Shown here: positions 53,865-63,153 of the stretch, one piece after another
Layout: every line of letters starts with the position of its first letter
Position numbering within the stretch: the first letter of the stretch is position 1
Source of the DNA: Geodermatophilus amargosae
GTDB taxonomy: Bacteria > Actinomycetota > Actinomycetes > Mycobacteriales > Geodermatophilaceae
Length of the DNA stretch: 64,000 bases
NCBI RefSeq assembly: GCF_900116515.1
Contig: NZ_FPBA01000012.1
Span: 1-64,000 of the forward strand
Reading direction: 5' to 3'
Made by a program: the position numbers and the translations under genes
Notes under the pieces: model-generated
What the model was told of the DNA's origin: nothing
Databases searched by the model: none
The model's input: the letters and a program-made list of their open reading frames with translations, nothing else

Positions 53865-53992
53865 TCGGAGACGACGCCGGTCCGGCACGCCGGTGGCCGT
53901 CCTGCGTGTGGCGCGGCCCGGCCTGCACACCTCGTCATGTCGACCAGCGCTTCCTCGAGCGGTCGAGAGCCATCAGTCATGGGTTGCGGACA

Positions 53993-54012
53993 ATAAGTTA
54001 TGAGGAATAGGG
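53993..54012. promoter_or_regulatory. operator-like palindrome, site 13
   Basis: AATAAGTTATGAGGAATAGG (reverse complement CCTATTCCTCATAACTTATT), ending about 8 bases before the RibBA start. It matches site 11 (CTATTCCTCATGACCTTAT) closely. TAAGTT may be the -10 box. Confidence 0.6.
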
Positions 54013-54019
54013 TGACGCC

Positions 54020-55501
54020 GTGAAGCCCCAGGACAGACGGTCACCGTCCGGACGGGACGCCGTTCACACGCGTGTGAACGCTCCTCGTGCGCATACCGGG
54101 ACGGTGCCGTCCGACCTCGGCTCGGGCCTGATCCGGACGGAGCCGGCCGTGGTCGTCGGAGGCGGATCCCTCGATCTCCCCGCCTCCGCACCGCCGTTGT
54201 CGCTCGACACCGTGGAGGCGGCGCTCGCGGAGATCGCTGCAGGTCGCCCGGTGATCGTCGTGGATGACGAGAACCGCGAGAGCGGAAGCGACCTCATCAT
54301 GGCCGCGGATGCCGTGACCCCCGAGTGGATGGCATTCACCGTCCGGCACACGTCCGGTCTGGTGTACCTGCCGCTCACCGGAGCGGTTCTCGACCGCCTG
54401 GGCATCCCGGCCATGGTCCACGAGAGCGTGGACCGGCTGCAGACGGGCCTCGCGGTCAGCGTCGATGCGAGCTCCGGTGTCACGACGGGCATCTCCGCGC
54501 GAGATCGGGCCCGCACGGCGCGGCTGCTGGCCGATCCGCGAACCGAGCCCGGGGACCTGACACGACCGGGTCATCTCCTCCCCCTGCGGACGAGGGAAGG
54601 TGGCGTGCTGGTCCGCCCGGGGCACGCCGAGGCGGCTGTGGACCTGGCCCGGCTGGCCGGTCGTCAGCCGGCCGGCGTGATCGCCGAGATGGTCGAGGAC
54701 GACGGCAGCATGCGGCGTGCCGACAGCTGCCGGGCATTCGCCGACGAGCACCACCTGGTGATGATCTCGATCCAGGACCTCCGCGACCACCGCCTCCGGG
54801 AGGAGGGAGTCGTCCGTCGGGTGGTCTCCACCTCGATGCCGACTCGTCCCGGAGTGCTCACCGCCGTGGGCTACATCGACCAGCAGTCCGGGACCGAACA
54901 CCTCGCTCTGGTCGCCGGACTCGGCGCAGACGGACACCTTCCCGACGGCGACGACGTCCTGGTCAGGATCCACTCCGCGTGCCTGACCGGCGAGGTTCTG
55001 AGCTCGAGCCGCTGCGACTGCGGCCCGCAGCTGGATGCGTCCATCGAGAAGATCGCGACCGCGGGGCGCGGCGTGGTCGTCTATCTGCGTGGCCACGAGG
55101 AGAGCGGAACCGGCCTTCTCGCCACACTGAGGGCCTGCTCCCTGCAGGACCGAGGACTCGACACCGTCGAGGCGGGCACCCGACACGGGATGCCCGTCGA
55201 CGCCAGGCACCGCCAGGCGGCCGCCGACATCCTCACCGACCTCGCCGCCCGGAGGGTACGACTGCTCACGGACGATCTCGCCGAGGTGACGGCCCTGAGC
55301 GGTCATGGCATCCACGTGTCCGCACGGCTCCCCCTCGCCGTCGGCGCACCTCGGGACAACGTCCGGCTTCTCGCCACGAGGCGGGACCGGACGGGACACC
55401 ACCTCGTGGAGGTGGTGTCCGGTGCCCCGCCCCTCGTGGTGGGCAGAGCCCCCCTCCCCACCTGGAGCCGACCCGACGATGCGGTACCGGGAGTCGGGTG
55501 A
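54020..55501 (+). CDS. ribBA: RibBA homologue (DHBP synthase / GTP cyclohydrolase II)
   Basis: A 493-residue fusion. After a 60-residue extension, residues about 65-265 are the 3,4-dihydroxybutanone-phosphate synthase domain (DDENRESGSDLIMAAD, VSVDASSGVTTGISARDRA, PGHLLPLRTREGGVLVRPGHAEAAVDLA). Residues about 270-480 are GTP cyclohydrolase II (HSACLTGEVLSSSRCDCGPQL zinc site; YLRGHEESGTGLLATLRACSLQDRGLDTVEAG). Several conserved spots differ: EGRGIG is HEESGTG, the Tyr of RAYALQD is Cys, and GHTEA is GHAEA. It may be a lower-activity or specialised paralogue that boosts flavin supply for the monooxygenases. Start taken as GTG 54020, close to the operator. The dodecin gene follows. Confidence 0.88.
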   Translation: MKPQDRRSPSGRDAVHTRVNAPRAHTGTVPSDLGSGLIRTEPAVVVGGGSLDLPASAPPLSLDTVEAALAEIAAGRPVIVVDDENRESGSDLIMAADAVTPEWMAFTVRHTSGLVYLPLTGAVLDRLGIPAMVHESVDRLQTGLAVSVDASSGVTTGISARDRARTARLLADPRTEPGDLTRPGHLLPLRTREGGVLVRPGHAEAAVDLARLAGRQPAGVIAEMVEDDGSMRRADSCRAFADEHHLVMISIQDLRDHRLREEGVVRRVVSTSMPTRPGVLTAVGYIDQQSGTEHLALVAGLGADGHLPDGDDVLVRIHSACLTGEVLSSSRCDCGPQLDASIEKIATAGRGVVVYLRGHEESGTGLLATLRACSLQDRGLDTVEAGTRHGMPVDARHRQAAADILTDLAARRVRLLTDDLAEVTALSGHGIHVSARLPLAVGAPRDNVRLLATRRDRTGHHLVEVVSGAPPLVVGRAPLPTWSRPDDAVPGVG

Positions 55502-55615
55502 ACGGGGCCACCTCGGCCAGAACCGTGCCCGAACAGGGCTGTGGGAGATCTCCCTCGAGGAAAGCGTCCGCCACAGGGTGAGGCGAAACGGTGTCCACCC
55601 GGATAGGAGCCATGG

Positions 55616-55828
55616 ATGAGTGACCACGTCTACGGACTCAGCGAGATCGTCGGTAGCAGCAAGACCAGCGTCGAGGACGCCATCCGGACCGCCATCCGAC
55701 AGGCGGCGCAGACCGTCCGCAACATCGAGTGGTTCGAGACGGGAGAGATCCGAGGGCACGTGGTCGACGGTGACGTCGCGTACTTCCAGGTGAAGCTGAA
55801 GCTGGGGTTCCGCATCGAGGATCGGTAG
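55616..55828 (+). CDS. dodecin, flavin-storing small protein
   Basis: A 70-residue dodecin: VYGLSEIVGSSKTSVEDAIRTAIRQAAQTVRNIEWFE is the conserved strand-helix with the flavin-stacking Trp, then GEIRGHVVDGDVAYFQVKLKLGFRIED. Dodecins form hollow dodecamers that bind flavins in pairs and buffer or protect them. It follows the RibBA homologue by 115 bases on the same strand, consistent with a flavin make-and-store pair. ATG 55616 with GGAG nearby. Confidence 0.93.
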   Translation: MSDHVYGLSEIVGSSKTSVEDAIRTAIRQAAQTVRNIEWFETGEIRGHVVDGDVAYFQVKLKLGFRIEDR

Positions 55829-55901
55829 CCGAACCGCCCCGTCCCGTGCTGCCCGGTCCGGCGCCCCTGTGGGTCCTCGAGGAGTCTCGTCGTCTCCCGC
55901 G

Positions 55902-57537
55902 ATGAGTGACATGCCCACCGAACGAGCGACGTCGTTGTGGGCGCCGTTGCGCGTACGCGCCTTCCGGGCCATGTGGCTGGCGCAGTTGGTCAGCATGCTG
56001 GGCACCTGGATGCAGACCGCGGGTGCGCAGTGGGTGCTGGTCGACGAACCCGACTCGTCGACCCTGGTCGCGCTCGTCCAGGTGGCATCGATCCTGCCGA
56101 TGGTGCTGTTCGCCCTTCCGGCAGGTGCGCTGGCCGACATCCTGGACCGGCGCAGGCTGCTGATCGGCGTGCAACTCCTCCAACTGGCCGTGGGCAGCTC
56201 GCTCAGCATCCTGACGGCCGTGGGTCTGATGCCACCCGCGCTGCTGCTCCTCTTCACCTTCCTGCTCGGTACGTGCCTGACCGCGACCCTGCCCGCCTAC
56301 CAGGTCCTGGTCCAGTCGTTCGTGCCGCGCGAGCAGGTGCGGATGGTGGCCGCGCTGGGTGGCATGGCCGGGAACGGGGCCCCGAGCCGTGGGCCCGGCA
56401 CTGGCAGGGGTGTTGTTGTCCCAGTCCGGGCCGGCCGTCGTGTTCGGGTTCACCGCCGTGTCGGCCTCGGCCTTCCTCGTCGTGCTGGGCGTCGTGCGCC
56501 GTCCACCGGTCCCGACCGGCATGCCCCCCGAGCGGTTCACGAGCGCCATCCGGACCGGTGGCCGGTACGTGCGCAACTCACCCGCCATGCGCCGGTATCT
56601 GCTGCGGGTCTTCCTCTTCGTGCTGCCCGGCGCCGCGATGTGGGCGTTGTTACCGCTGGTTGCCTCCGAGCAGCTGTCCAGCGGTTCCACGGGCTTCGGC
56701 GTGCTGCTAGGTAGCCTCGGAGTCGGCGCAGTTGCCGGCGCCGCGGTGCTGCCGCGCCTGGCTGCCCGGCTCTCGGCGAATCGACTGCTGGTCCTGTCGG
56801 CGGTGCTCTTCACCGTCTCACTCGTGGCCTGCGTGACGGTGCCGAACCCAGCCGTGCTCGCGGTGCTCCTGGTGCCCGGCGGCATGGCGTGGCTTCTCGT
56901 GCTCATGGGCGTCAGCGCGGCGTTACAGGTCTTCCTGCCGCAATGGGTGCGCGCCCGCGGTCTGGCCACGTTGAACATGGTCTTCGCGGCGTCGCAGGCA
57001 GCGGGCTCGCTCCTGTGGGGGCTCGTGGCACAAGCCGTCGGGTTGCGTCCCACCTTTCTCGCTGCAGCGGTCCTCATGGTGGCCGGCGCGGTGACCGTGG
57101 CGCTGTGGCCCCTCCCCGACGTCGCACACCTGGACCGCGATCCGGCGGTCTACTGGACGGACCCGGACCTGGCCTACGAGCCGGACCCTCGGGTGGGGCC
57201 GGTGCTGGTCGTCGTGCGCTACGTGGTCCCGCCCGAGGCGCAAGGGCCGTTCCTCGAGGCGATGGAGCCAGTGCGACGCTCCCGGCTGCAGACCGGGGCG
57301 ACGAGCTGCAGGCTCTATCAAGACGGGATCAATCCCTCGCTGTTCGTGCTCGTCCAGTCCTACGACACGTGGGAGGAGCACCTGCGCCAGCACACCGGCC
57401 GGCTCACCGGTGCCGACCGGCAGCGGGAGGAGATGGCCCACTCCTTCGCGGTGGATGTGGAGGGCGCGCACCTGTTCCCGGCCGTGAACCGGGACCTCGG
57501 CATGATGCCGTCGGGCCCGACGGACGCGTGGTCCTGA
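55902..57537 (+). pseudogene. MFS_3 transporter with C-terminal monooxygenase-like domain, frameshifted
   Basis: Two overlapping frames together give one MFS_3 (transmembrane secretion effector, EntS-like) protein. The N-terminal half (RAFRAMWLAQLVSMLGTWMQT to MVAALGGMAGNGA) ends in one frame near 56385. The rest (RAVGPALAGVLLSQSGPAVV to the C-terminus) continues in the next frame. The change lies in GGGGCCCC around 56380-56386 and equals one extra C. Residues after about 430 form the antibiotic-biosynthesis-monooxygenase-like tail (FLEAMEPVRRSRLQTGA). The rest is undamaged, so this is either a recent mutation, a phase-variable run or a sequence error. Start ATG 55902 is likely. Confidence 0.75.
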
Positions 57538-57858
57538 GTCATGAAGTGGGAACATCGCCGGTGCGGCTCGCCGGACGACGGGTGGGGCGGGGCTCGACGT
57601 GGCTGCCGAGGGCGTGATCCCGAGGACGCCAGGCTCTGCCGGGCAGGATTCGTCCCGGCCGTGGACCTCGTCCGCCTGGAGCGAGGCCAGGCGCTGGGTT
57701 GGCGTGACACACGACGCCGAGGACGGTGACGAGGTGCTGGGAGCACTTGCGCCGTTGACCGACGGTCGGACAAGGTCGTCGGTCACCGTCTCACCGCGTG
57801 TCCTGGTGGATGGACCAGCGCCCTCAGGACAGCGGGCGATGACAGCGAAGTGAGAGCC
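57538..57858. other. intergenic upstream of GntR copy 2
   Basis: About 320 bases, no gene recognised. No good copy of the operator palindrome is present upstream of this regulator. Confidence 0.4.
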
Positions 57859-58698
57859 ATGGTGACGAGCAAGAAGAAGACCGGCGCGCGCAAGGGTAAG
57901 CAGACCGAGGCGCAGGCCCCGGAGTCGGCGACTCCGCCGAAGGGCATCCCGATCGCCGCCGGAGGTTCGGTGCTCCGACCGCTCAAGGCCGCGGAGGTCG
58001 TGGCTCGTGAGGTCGTGCGCAGCATCACTGCCGCTGGGCTACAGCCCGGGGACGGTCTGCCCTCGGAGGCCCAGATGCTGCAGCAGTACGGCGTCAGCCG
58101 CGAGTCCCTGCGGGAGGGGCTGCGGCTCCTGGAGGTCCAGGGGATGATCAGCATCCGTCGTGGCCCCGGCGGTGGTCCGGTGGTCGGCACCGTCGACTCC
58201 GCCAATCTGGGCAGGATGGAGGCGCTGTTCTTCCACCTCGCGGGCGCGACGTACGACGAGTTGTTCGAGGCGTGGGTGTTCGCGGAGTCGACGCTCGCCC
58301 GGATGGCGGCGATGAATCCCGACGCTGCGCTACGCGAGCAGGTGATGGCCCCGTATCTGTCCGGTGATGTCGAGGACGACGAGCACGTCGACCTCGACGT
58401 CTACGTGACCGGCCACGAGGGTTTCCACGGTGCGGTGTCCGGACTCGCCGGTAACCGGGTCTTCCAGCTCACCTTCCGCGCGTACGGCCAGATCCTTGCC
58501 CACCACACCGCCACCGTCGGGGACGTCCGGAAACTCCACAAGAAGCTGGTCGAGGACCACCTCAAGGTGGCCCAGGTCATCGTGGATGGCGACGCGGAGG
58601 TCGCCGCGACGCTCATGCAGGAGCACCTCTCGCAGGTCTTCGACCTCCACCGGGGCGAACTGGGCCCCCTGCTCGAGGGACCGGTCGGCTGGCTGTGA
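57859..58698 (+). CDS. GntR-family (FadR/FCD) regulator, copy 2
   Basis: A 279-residue paralogue of the regulator at 4146, roughly 90 percent identical by eye from residue 25 on, differing in the lysine-rich N-terminus (MVTSKKKTGARKGKQTEAQ) and scattered FCD positions such as QILAHHTATVGDVRKLHKKL. The DNA-binding helix (YGVSRESLREGLRLLEVQGM) is identical, so both must bind the same operator, while the ligand pockets may differ slightly. ATG 57859 with GAGAG before it. It is inverted with respect to copy 1; the two enclose 53 kb of catabolic genes. Confidence 0.92.
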   Translation: MVTSKKKTGARKGKQTEAQAPESATPPKGIPIAAGGSVLRPLKAAEVVAREVVRSITAAGLQPGDGLPSEAQMLQQYGVSRESLREGLRLLEVQGMISIRRGPGGGPVVGTVDSANLGRMEALFFHLAGATYDELFEAWVFAESTLARMAAMNPDAALREQVMAPYLSGDVEDDEHVDLDVYVTGHEGFHGAVSGLAGNRVFQLTFRAYGQILAHHTATVGDVRKLHKKLVEDHLKVAQVIVDGDAEVAATLMQEHLSQVFDLHRGELGPLLEGPVGWL

Positions 58699-58846
58699 TC
58701 CCGCCTCGGTCGCGGGGGCCGGCGGGTACGGCGTGACGGACGATCAGGGCGTCCGGAGTGAGGCCGACCCCGGCACGGTGGTGGGGGCTCCGCGCCGAGC
58801 GCCAGAGCCGCACAGGGCAGTGGACCCCTCACGGAGGACGACACCC

Positions 58847-59899
58847 ATGACAGCCGACGATGCAGCGCCGGGAGACACGCGCGGCCCTGAGATCCTCCTC
58901 TGTCCCGACTCGTTCAAGGGCACCTTTGCAGCGCGGGAGGTCGCAGCCGCCCTCGCGCGCGGGGTGCACGAGGCCGGTGGCCGACCCGTCGTGCTCCCCC
59001 TCGCCGACGGCGGGGAGGGCACCGCACAGGCCCTGTTGGACGCCGTCGGGGGCGTCTGGCTCGAGGTCACGGCCACCGGTCCCCTCGGCGAGCCGGTGCC
59101 GGCGCGTCTGGCCCTCCTGACCGACGGCCGCACGGCGGTGGTGGACGTCGCTGCGGCGAGCGGGCTGCCACTCGTCGCTCGAGAGGACCGGGACGCCGAG
59201 CGCGCCACCAGTTACGGCACGGGGGAACTCATCGCGCAGGCCGCTCGCGAGGGAGCCCGCACGGTCTACGTCGCCTGCGGCGGGAGCGCAACGACGGACG
59301 GCGGTCACGGCGCCGTCCAGGCCGTCCACGCCGGTGGTGGCCTCCGGGGAGCGCGACTGGTGGTCCTCAGCGACGTCACGACACCGTTCGAGGAGGCCGC
59401 GACGGTCTTCGGTCCGCAGAAGGGCGCCGCGCCGGACGCAGTCGAGCGGCTCACCGACCACCTGCACCGGCTCGCCGCCGGCTTCCCCCGGGATCCTCGC
59501 GGACTGCCCCGGTCCGGCGCAGCCGGCGGCCTGGCCGGCGGCCTCTGGGCCTTCTTCGACGCGGAGCTCACGTCGGGCATCGACGCCGTGATGGACGCGG
59601 TGGGTTTCGACGACGCCAGCCGTCGCGCCGCGGTCGTCGTGACGGGCGAGGGACGGCTGGACGACCAGAGCATGCGCGGCAAGGTCGTGTCAGGGGTCGT
59701 GCGCCGCGCGGTGGGCCGCCCCGTCTACGTGTGCGCCGGCCAGGTCGCTCTCCCAGAGCATGCCGTGCGCGAGGCCGGCCTCCGCGCGGCGCTGGTCACG
59801 CCCACTCTGGAGGACCTGGTGCGGGCGGGCGCGCATATCACCCGCATGCACGTCGGAAGGCACGGCGACGGCACGGAGCAGGGAGCGGCTGCTCGTTGA
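58847..59899 (+). CDS. glycerate kinase
   Basis: A 350-residue glycerate kinase of the GlxK/GarK family, phosphorylating D-glycerate with ATP. LLCPDSFKGTFAAREVAAALARG is the N-terminal signature, PLADGGEGTAQALLDAVGG the second and CGGSATTDGGHGAVQAV the third (usual form GSATNDGG, here Thr for Asn). GEGRLDDQSMRGKV is near the C-terminus. ATG 58847 with GGAGG ten bases upstream. It follows the GntR gene by 148 bases on the same strand. Its link to the island is unclear; perhaps it uses a C3 product. Confidence 0.88.
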   Translation: MTADDAAPGDTRGPEILLCPDSFKGTFAAREVAAALARGVHEAGGRPVVLPLADGGEGTAQALLDAVGGVWLEVTATGPLGEPVPARLALLTDGRTAVVDVAAASGLPLVAREDRDAERATSYGTGELIAQAAREGARTVYVACGGSATTDGGHGAVQAVHAGGGLRGARLVVLSDVTTPFEEAATVFGPQKGAAPDAVERLTDHLHRLAAGFPRDPRGLPRSGAAGGLAGGLWAFFDAELTSGIDAVMDAVGFDDASRRAAVVVTGEGRLDDQSMRGKVVSGVVRRAVGRPVYVCAGQVALPEHAVREAGLRAALVTPTLEDLVRAGAHITRMHVGRHGDGTEQGAAAR

Positions 59900-59925
59900 C
59901 CACCAGCCGGTCAGCGGAGCGTGGC

Positions 59926-59947
59926 GACGGGCGCGATTCCGCCCGTC
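59926..59947. terminator. hairpin between convergent genes
   Basis: GACGGGCG pairs with CGCCCGTC around a six-base loop, between the glycerate kinase end and the ferredoxin reductase end. Confidence 0.6.
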
Positions 59948-59974
59948 CGCTGCTCCTCGGAGCGGATCCTGACC

Positions 59975-61216
59975 TCAGCGCGCTGTGAGGGCCTGGACAG
60001 AGGTCGTGGCGTCGGCCGTGGTCGTCGTCGAGGCCAGCGACCGCCGCAGGGTGAGAGTGGCTCTGGGCCAGGAGACGATGACCGCGCCGACGACGTTCCC
60101 GTCCGATGCGCCGTAGACGGCGGCGAAGCGCGGACGGGGAGCGGCGCCGTCGCTGATCACGGGCTCGTTCTCGATGACGTCGATCAGCTCGCCGCGGGCG
60201 GGGTCCCCGAGGACCTGGATCTGCCAGTCGTACTGATCGCTCCACACGTAGGGGCGGGGCCGGTGCTCGGGAGCATCGCCGTGCACGATGACCTTCGCCA
60301 CGACCGCTGCCTGCTCGACGGCGTTCGTCCAGTGCTCGTGCCGGCGTTGAACGCCGTCATGGGGATCGAGCCAGCGCGCGGCATCGCCGACGGCGTAGAT
60401 CCCAGCGACGTCGGTCGCTCGTCCCCGGGCGTCGCACGCGACGCCGTTCACCAGGTCGAGACCGGCCCCGGACAGCCACCCGGTGTTGGGCACGGTCCCG
60501 ATCCCGATGACGACGACGTCGCAGGTGAGAACCGTCGAGTCGGACAGGGACAGCTGGATGCCCGAGGCGTCCCTCTGGATCGACTCGACGCGGGTGCTCA
60601 AGAGGAGGTTCGCGCCGCGGTCCTGGTGCAGCTCGATGAAACGATCGGCGAGCGCGCCCCCCAGCACACGCGCCATCGGGTGTGGGAGCGGATCGATCAT
60701 CGTGACGTCCAACCCCAGGCCCCGGGCCGTAGCGGCTACCTCGGCGCCGACGAACCCTGCCCCGACGACCGCGATGCTGCTCGCGCCGTCGAGCGCGCGT
60801 CGGAGCTGATCGGCGTCCTGGAGATCCCGGAGAGAGAGCACCCCCTCGACGGTGTCCCACGGGGTGACTCGCGGACTACTGCCGGTCGCTACGACCAGGT
60901 GCTCATAACTGATCCGCGAGCCGTCCGCGAGTTGCACCACGTCCCAGTCGGGGTCGATGCCGACCGCTCGAGCCCCGAGCACCATCTCCACGTCGAGGTC
61001 GCCCGCTGCCTCCTGAGTGAGAAGGGTGAACTGGTCCAGGGACCTGCTGCCGGCCAGGTACTGCTTGGACAAGGGAGGCCGGTCGTAGGGCTCGACGAGT
61101 TCCTCGGTCAGGAGACGGATCCGACCTCCATAACCTTCCCTCCGCAACCCCTGGACCGTTCGGACGGCACCGATGGAGCCACCGACGACCACTACGCCTG
61201 CTGGTGCTTCACTCAT
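59975..61216 (-). CDS. NAD(P)H:ferredoxin reductase (rhodocoxin/putidaredoxin reductase type)
   Basis: A 413-residue FAD enzyme. VVVVGGSIGAVRTVQGLRREGY binds FAD, VVGAGFVGAEVAATARGLGLDV binds NAD(P)H, and IYAVGDAARWLDPH is the second FAD contact; the 90-residue C-terminal interface domain is present. It passes electrons from NAD(P)H to a small ferredoxin for a P450 or Rieske oxygenase. No such oxygenase is in the window, so it may work with the ferredoxin at 53538 or with genes elsewhere. ATG 61216. It sits next to the mobile elements. Confidence 0.9.
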   Translation of the reverse strand: MSEAPAGVVVVGGSIGAVRTVQGLRREGYGGRIRLLTEELVEPYDRPPLSKQYLAGSRSLDQFTLLTQEAAGDLDVEMVLGARAVGIDPDWDVVQLADGSRISYEHLVVATGSSPRVTPWDTVEGVLSLRDLQDADQLRRALDGASSIAVVGAGFVGAEVAATARGLGLDVTMIDPLPHPMARVLGGALADRFIELHQDRGANLLLSTRVESIQRDASGIQLSLSDSTVLTCDVVVIGIGTVPNTGWLSGAGLDLVNGVACDARGRATDVAGIYAVGDAARWLDPHDGVQRRHEHWTNAVEQAAVVAKVIVHGDAPEHRPRPYVWSDQYDWQIQVLGDPARGELIDVIENEPVISDGAAPRPRFAAVYGASDGNVVGAVIVSWPRATLTLRRSLASTTTTADATTSVQALTAR

Positions 61217-61923
61217 CGCTCACGCCGCCCCGGTGTCCTCGATCTCGTTCCCATCCGCCGGGTGACCAAGGTGAGCGCCTGGGACCTCTCGAGCACCACT
61301 GCCTCGCTCCCTGTCCAAGCGGACCGCCGATCGGCCAATCATCCCCATGTTTACCAGTGTCCGGAGGCGGTGACCATGGCGCCGCGCAGGCGCTCGACGC
61401 GCCCCGCCTGCATCGAGGAGTCGCGGGCACCGTGAGGCCGACGTCGCCCTCCGGTCGCAGGCAACGTCCCTCCGAGCACCGGAGTCGACAGCCCTCGGGA
61501 ACCGGGCGAAGGCTCCTGGCGGAGCGCCGGGCGGAGGTGCGCGACCCTGGGCTGGTGGCCATCCGGGTGAACTAGCGGAAAGGCTCGTGCCCAGTCACGG
61601 CCTATTCGGTCGGCGGGAGGCGGCGCTGCGCCACCCCACACCCCGAGACCCGACGGCCAGCTCCCGTCATCGAGGCGTCGTACCGAGGTCACCGGCGGCG
61701 TCCACACCGGCCACCGCTCGACCTCGCGCGGCGCCTCCCACGCCCGCACGACCGGGCTCCGACGTCGGTCCTCGTGCGCTACTGGACCGGGCCATCGCGC
61801 CTCCGATCACCACCAGAGAACGGCCAAGATCAAGTGCCACACAGACCCGTGAATAGGTGAGTTGCAGGCGCGCGTCAGCGCGGGGCGGGCGAAGCCCGTC
61901 CTCTAGTTCGTCTGCAGTTGAGG
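61217..61923. other. non-coding junction between island and IS element
   Basis: About 700 bases with no gene supported. The last 60 bases (GTGAATAGGTGAGTTGCAGG and following) may belong to the IS end; IS110 elements lack terminal inverted repeats, so the border cannot be fixed by eye. Confidence 0.4.
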
Positions 61924-63153
61924 TCAGGCGGCGGGGTCGAGGACCACGGTGTGCCCGAGCCGTTCGAGTTGAGCGACCAGGCGGCGGGTGTGGGCCTCGT
62001 CGTTGCGCTTGGCGAGCCAGTCCGGGCCGAGGTCCCGATAGGGCTCATCGCGGGAGAGCATGTAGTAGGCCGAGACCAGCATCGAGTGCGCCACGGCGAC
62101 CTGGGCGCGGGCCCGGCCGCGGCGGGCGGTGAGCCGGGCGTGCTGGGCGGCCAGATAGTTGGCGCCGTGCATCCGCCCGACCGAGCCGGCGGCCTCCACC
62201 AGCATCGCGGTCAGCCACTTGTTGCCGTGCTGCTGCTCGGGCCGCTGCCGTCGGCCGGCCGACTCGTGCACTCCCGGCGCCAGGCCGGCCCAGGAGGCCA
62301 GATGGGCCGCGGAGGGGAACCGGGACATGTCCCCGCCGGTCTCGGCGAGGATCACCTGGGCGACCTTCTCCCCCACTCCGGGGATGGTCTGCAGCAGCTC
62401 CAGCTGGTGCGCCCAGGGCCGGCAGGCTTGGGCGAGCACCGCATCGAGCTCGGCGAGGGCGTCTTCGACCAGGGTCAGGCGGTGCAGCATGCTGCGCGCG
62501 AGCTGGGCGTGGTGTTCGTCGAAGTGCCCGGTCAGCGCCTCGGTCAGCGCCGGGATCTTGCGCCGCATCCGGGTCTTGGCCAGCTCGGCGAGCACCGCCG
62601 GATCCCGCTCACCGGCGATCAGCGCGGTCAGCATCGCCCGCGCCGAGACGCTGGAGAGGCTGGCCGCGACCGAGGAGAGCTTGATGCTGGCGTCCTCCAG
62701 CATCAGCTCCAGCCGGGTGATCTCCCGGGTGCGGTCGCCCATCAGCTGCACCCGGTAGCGGGTCAGCATCCGCAACCGGCGAATATCTGCAGGAGGCACG
62801 AACGACGGCCGAATGAGCCCGCACTCCAGCAGTTGGGCGATCCATTCGGCGTCCTTGACGTCGGTCTTTCTGCCCGGGACGCCCTTGATGTGCGCGGCGT
62901 TGCACAGCCAGGTGTCCATCACCTCCTCCAGGCAGTAGAAGACCGGCTTCCAGTAGGTCGAGGTCGACTCCATCGCCGCGATCGTCACGCCCTCGGCGAG
63001 CAACCAGTCCCGCATCACCTCCAGCGAGCGGGTCATCGTCGGGAACGTCCGGGTCTGCGCCCGCCGGCCCCGTGGGCCGGGCGTGCGCACACAGACCGTC
63101 AGGCTCGCCTTGCCGATGTCGAGCCCTGCGACCCGTTCGAACAGCACCTCCAC
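61924..63153 (-). CDS. IS110-family DEDD/serine transposase
   Basis: A 409-residue IS110 recombinase. The RuvC-like N-terminal domain has the first Asp in GLDIGKASLTV, Glu in AMESTSTYW and the Asp pair in KTDVKDAEWIAQLLE. The C-terminal Tnp domain has LLQTIPGVGEKVAQVILAETG (helix-hairpin-helix) and SWAGLAPGVHESAGRR with the serine expected to join DNA. The start GTG 63153 has GAGG about 8 bases upstream; longer in-frame extensions to 63270 fall in the non-coding end. It looks intact, so the element may be active. Confidence 0.93.
   Translation of the reverse strand: MEVLFERVAGLDIGKASLTVCVRTPGPRGRRAQTRTFPTMTRSLEVMRDWLLAEGVTIAAMESTSTYWKPVFYCLEEVMDTWLCNAAHIKGVPGRKTDVKDAEWIAQLLECGLIRPSFVPPADIRRLRMLTRYRVQLMGDRTREITRLELMLEDASIKLSSVAASLSSVSARAMLTALIAGERDPAVLAELAKTRMRRKIPALTEALTGHFDEHHAQLARSMLHRLTLVEDALAELDAVLAQACRPWAHQLELLQTIPGVGEKVAQVILAETGGDMSRFPSAAHLASWAGLAPGVHESAGRRQRPEQQHGNKWLTAMLVEAAGSVGRMHGANYLAAQHARLTARRGRARAQVAVAHSMLVSAYYMLSRDEPYRDLGPDWLAKRNDEAHTRRLVAQLERLGHTVVLDPAA

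Noticed and set aside
54041-56257. 738-codon minus-strand frame opposite RibBA
   Set aside because: Shadow of RibBA and dodecin; no domain recognised.
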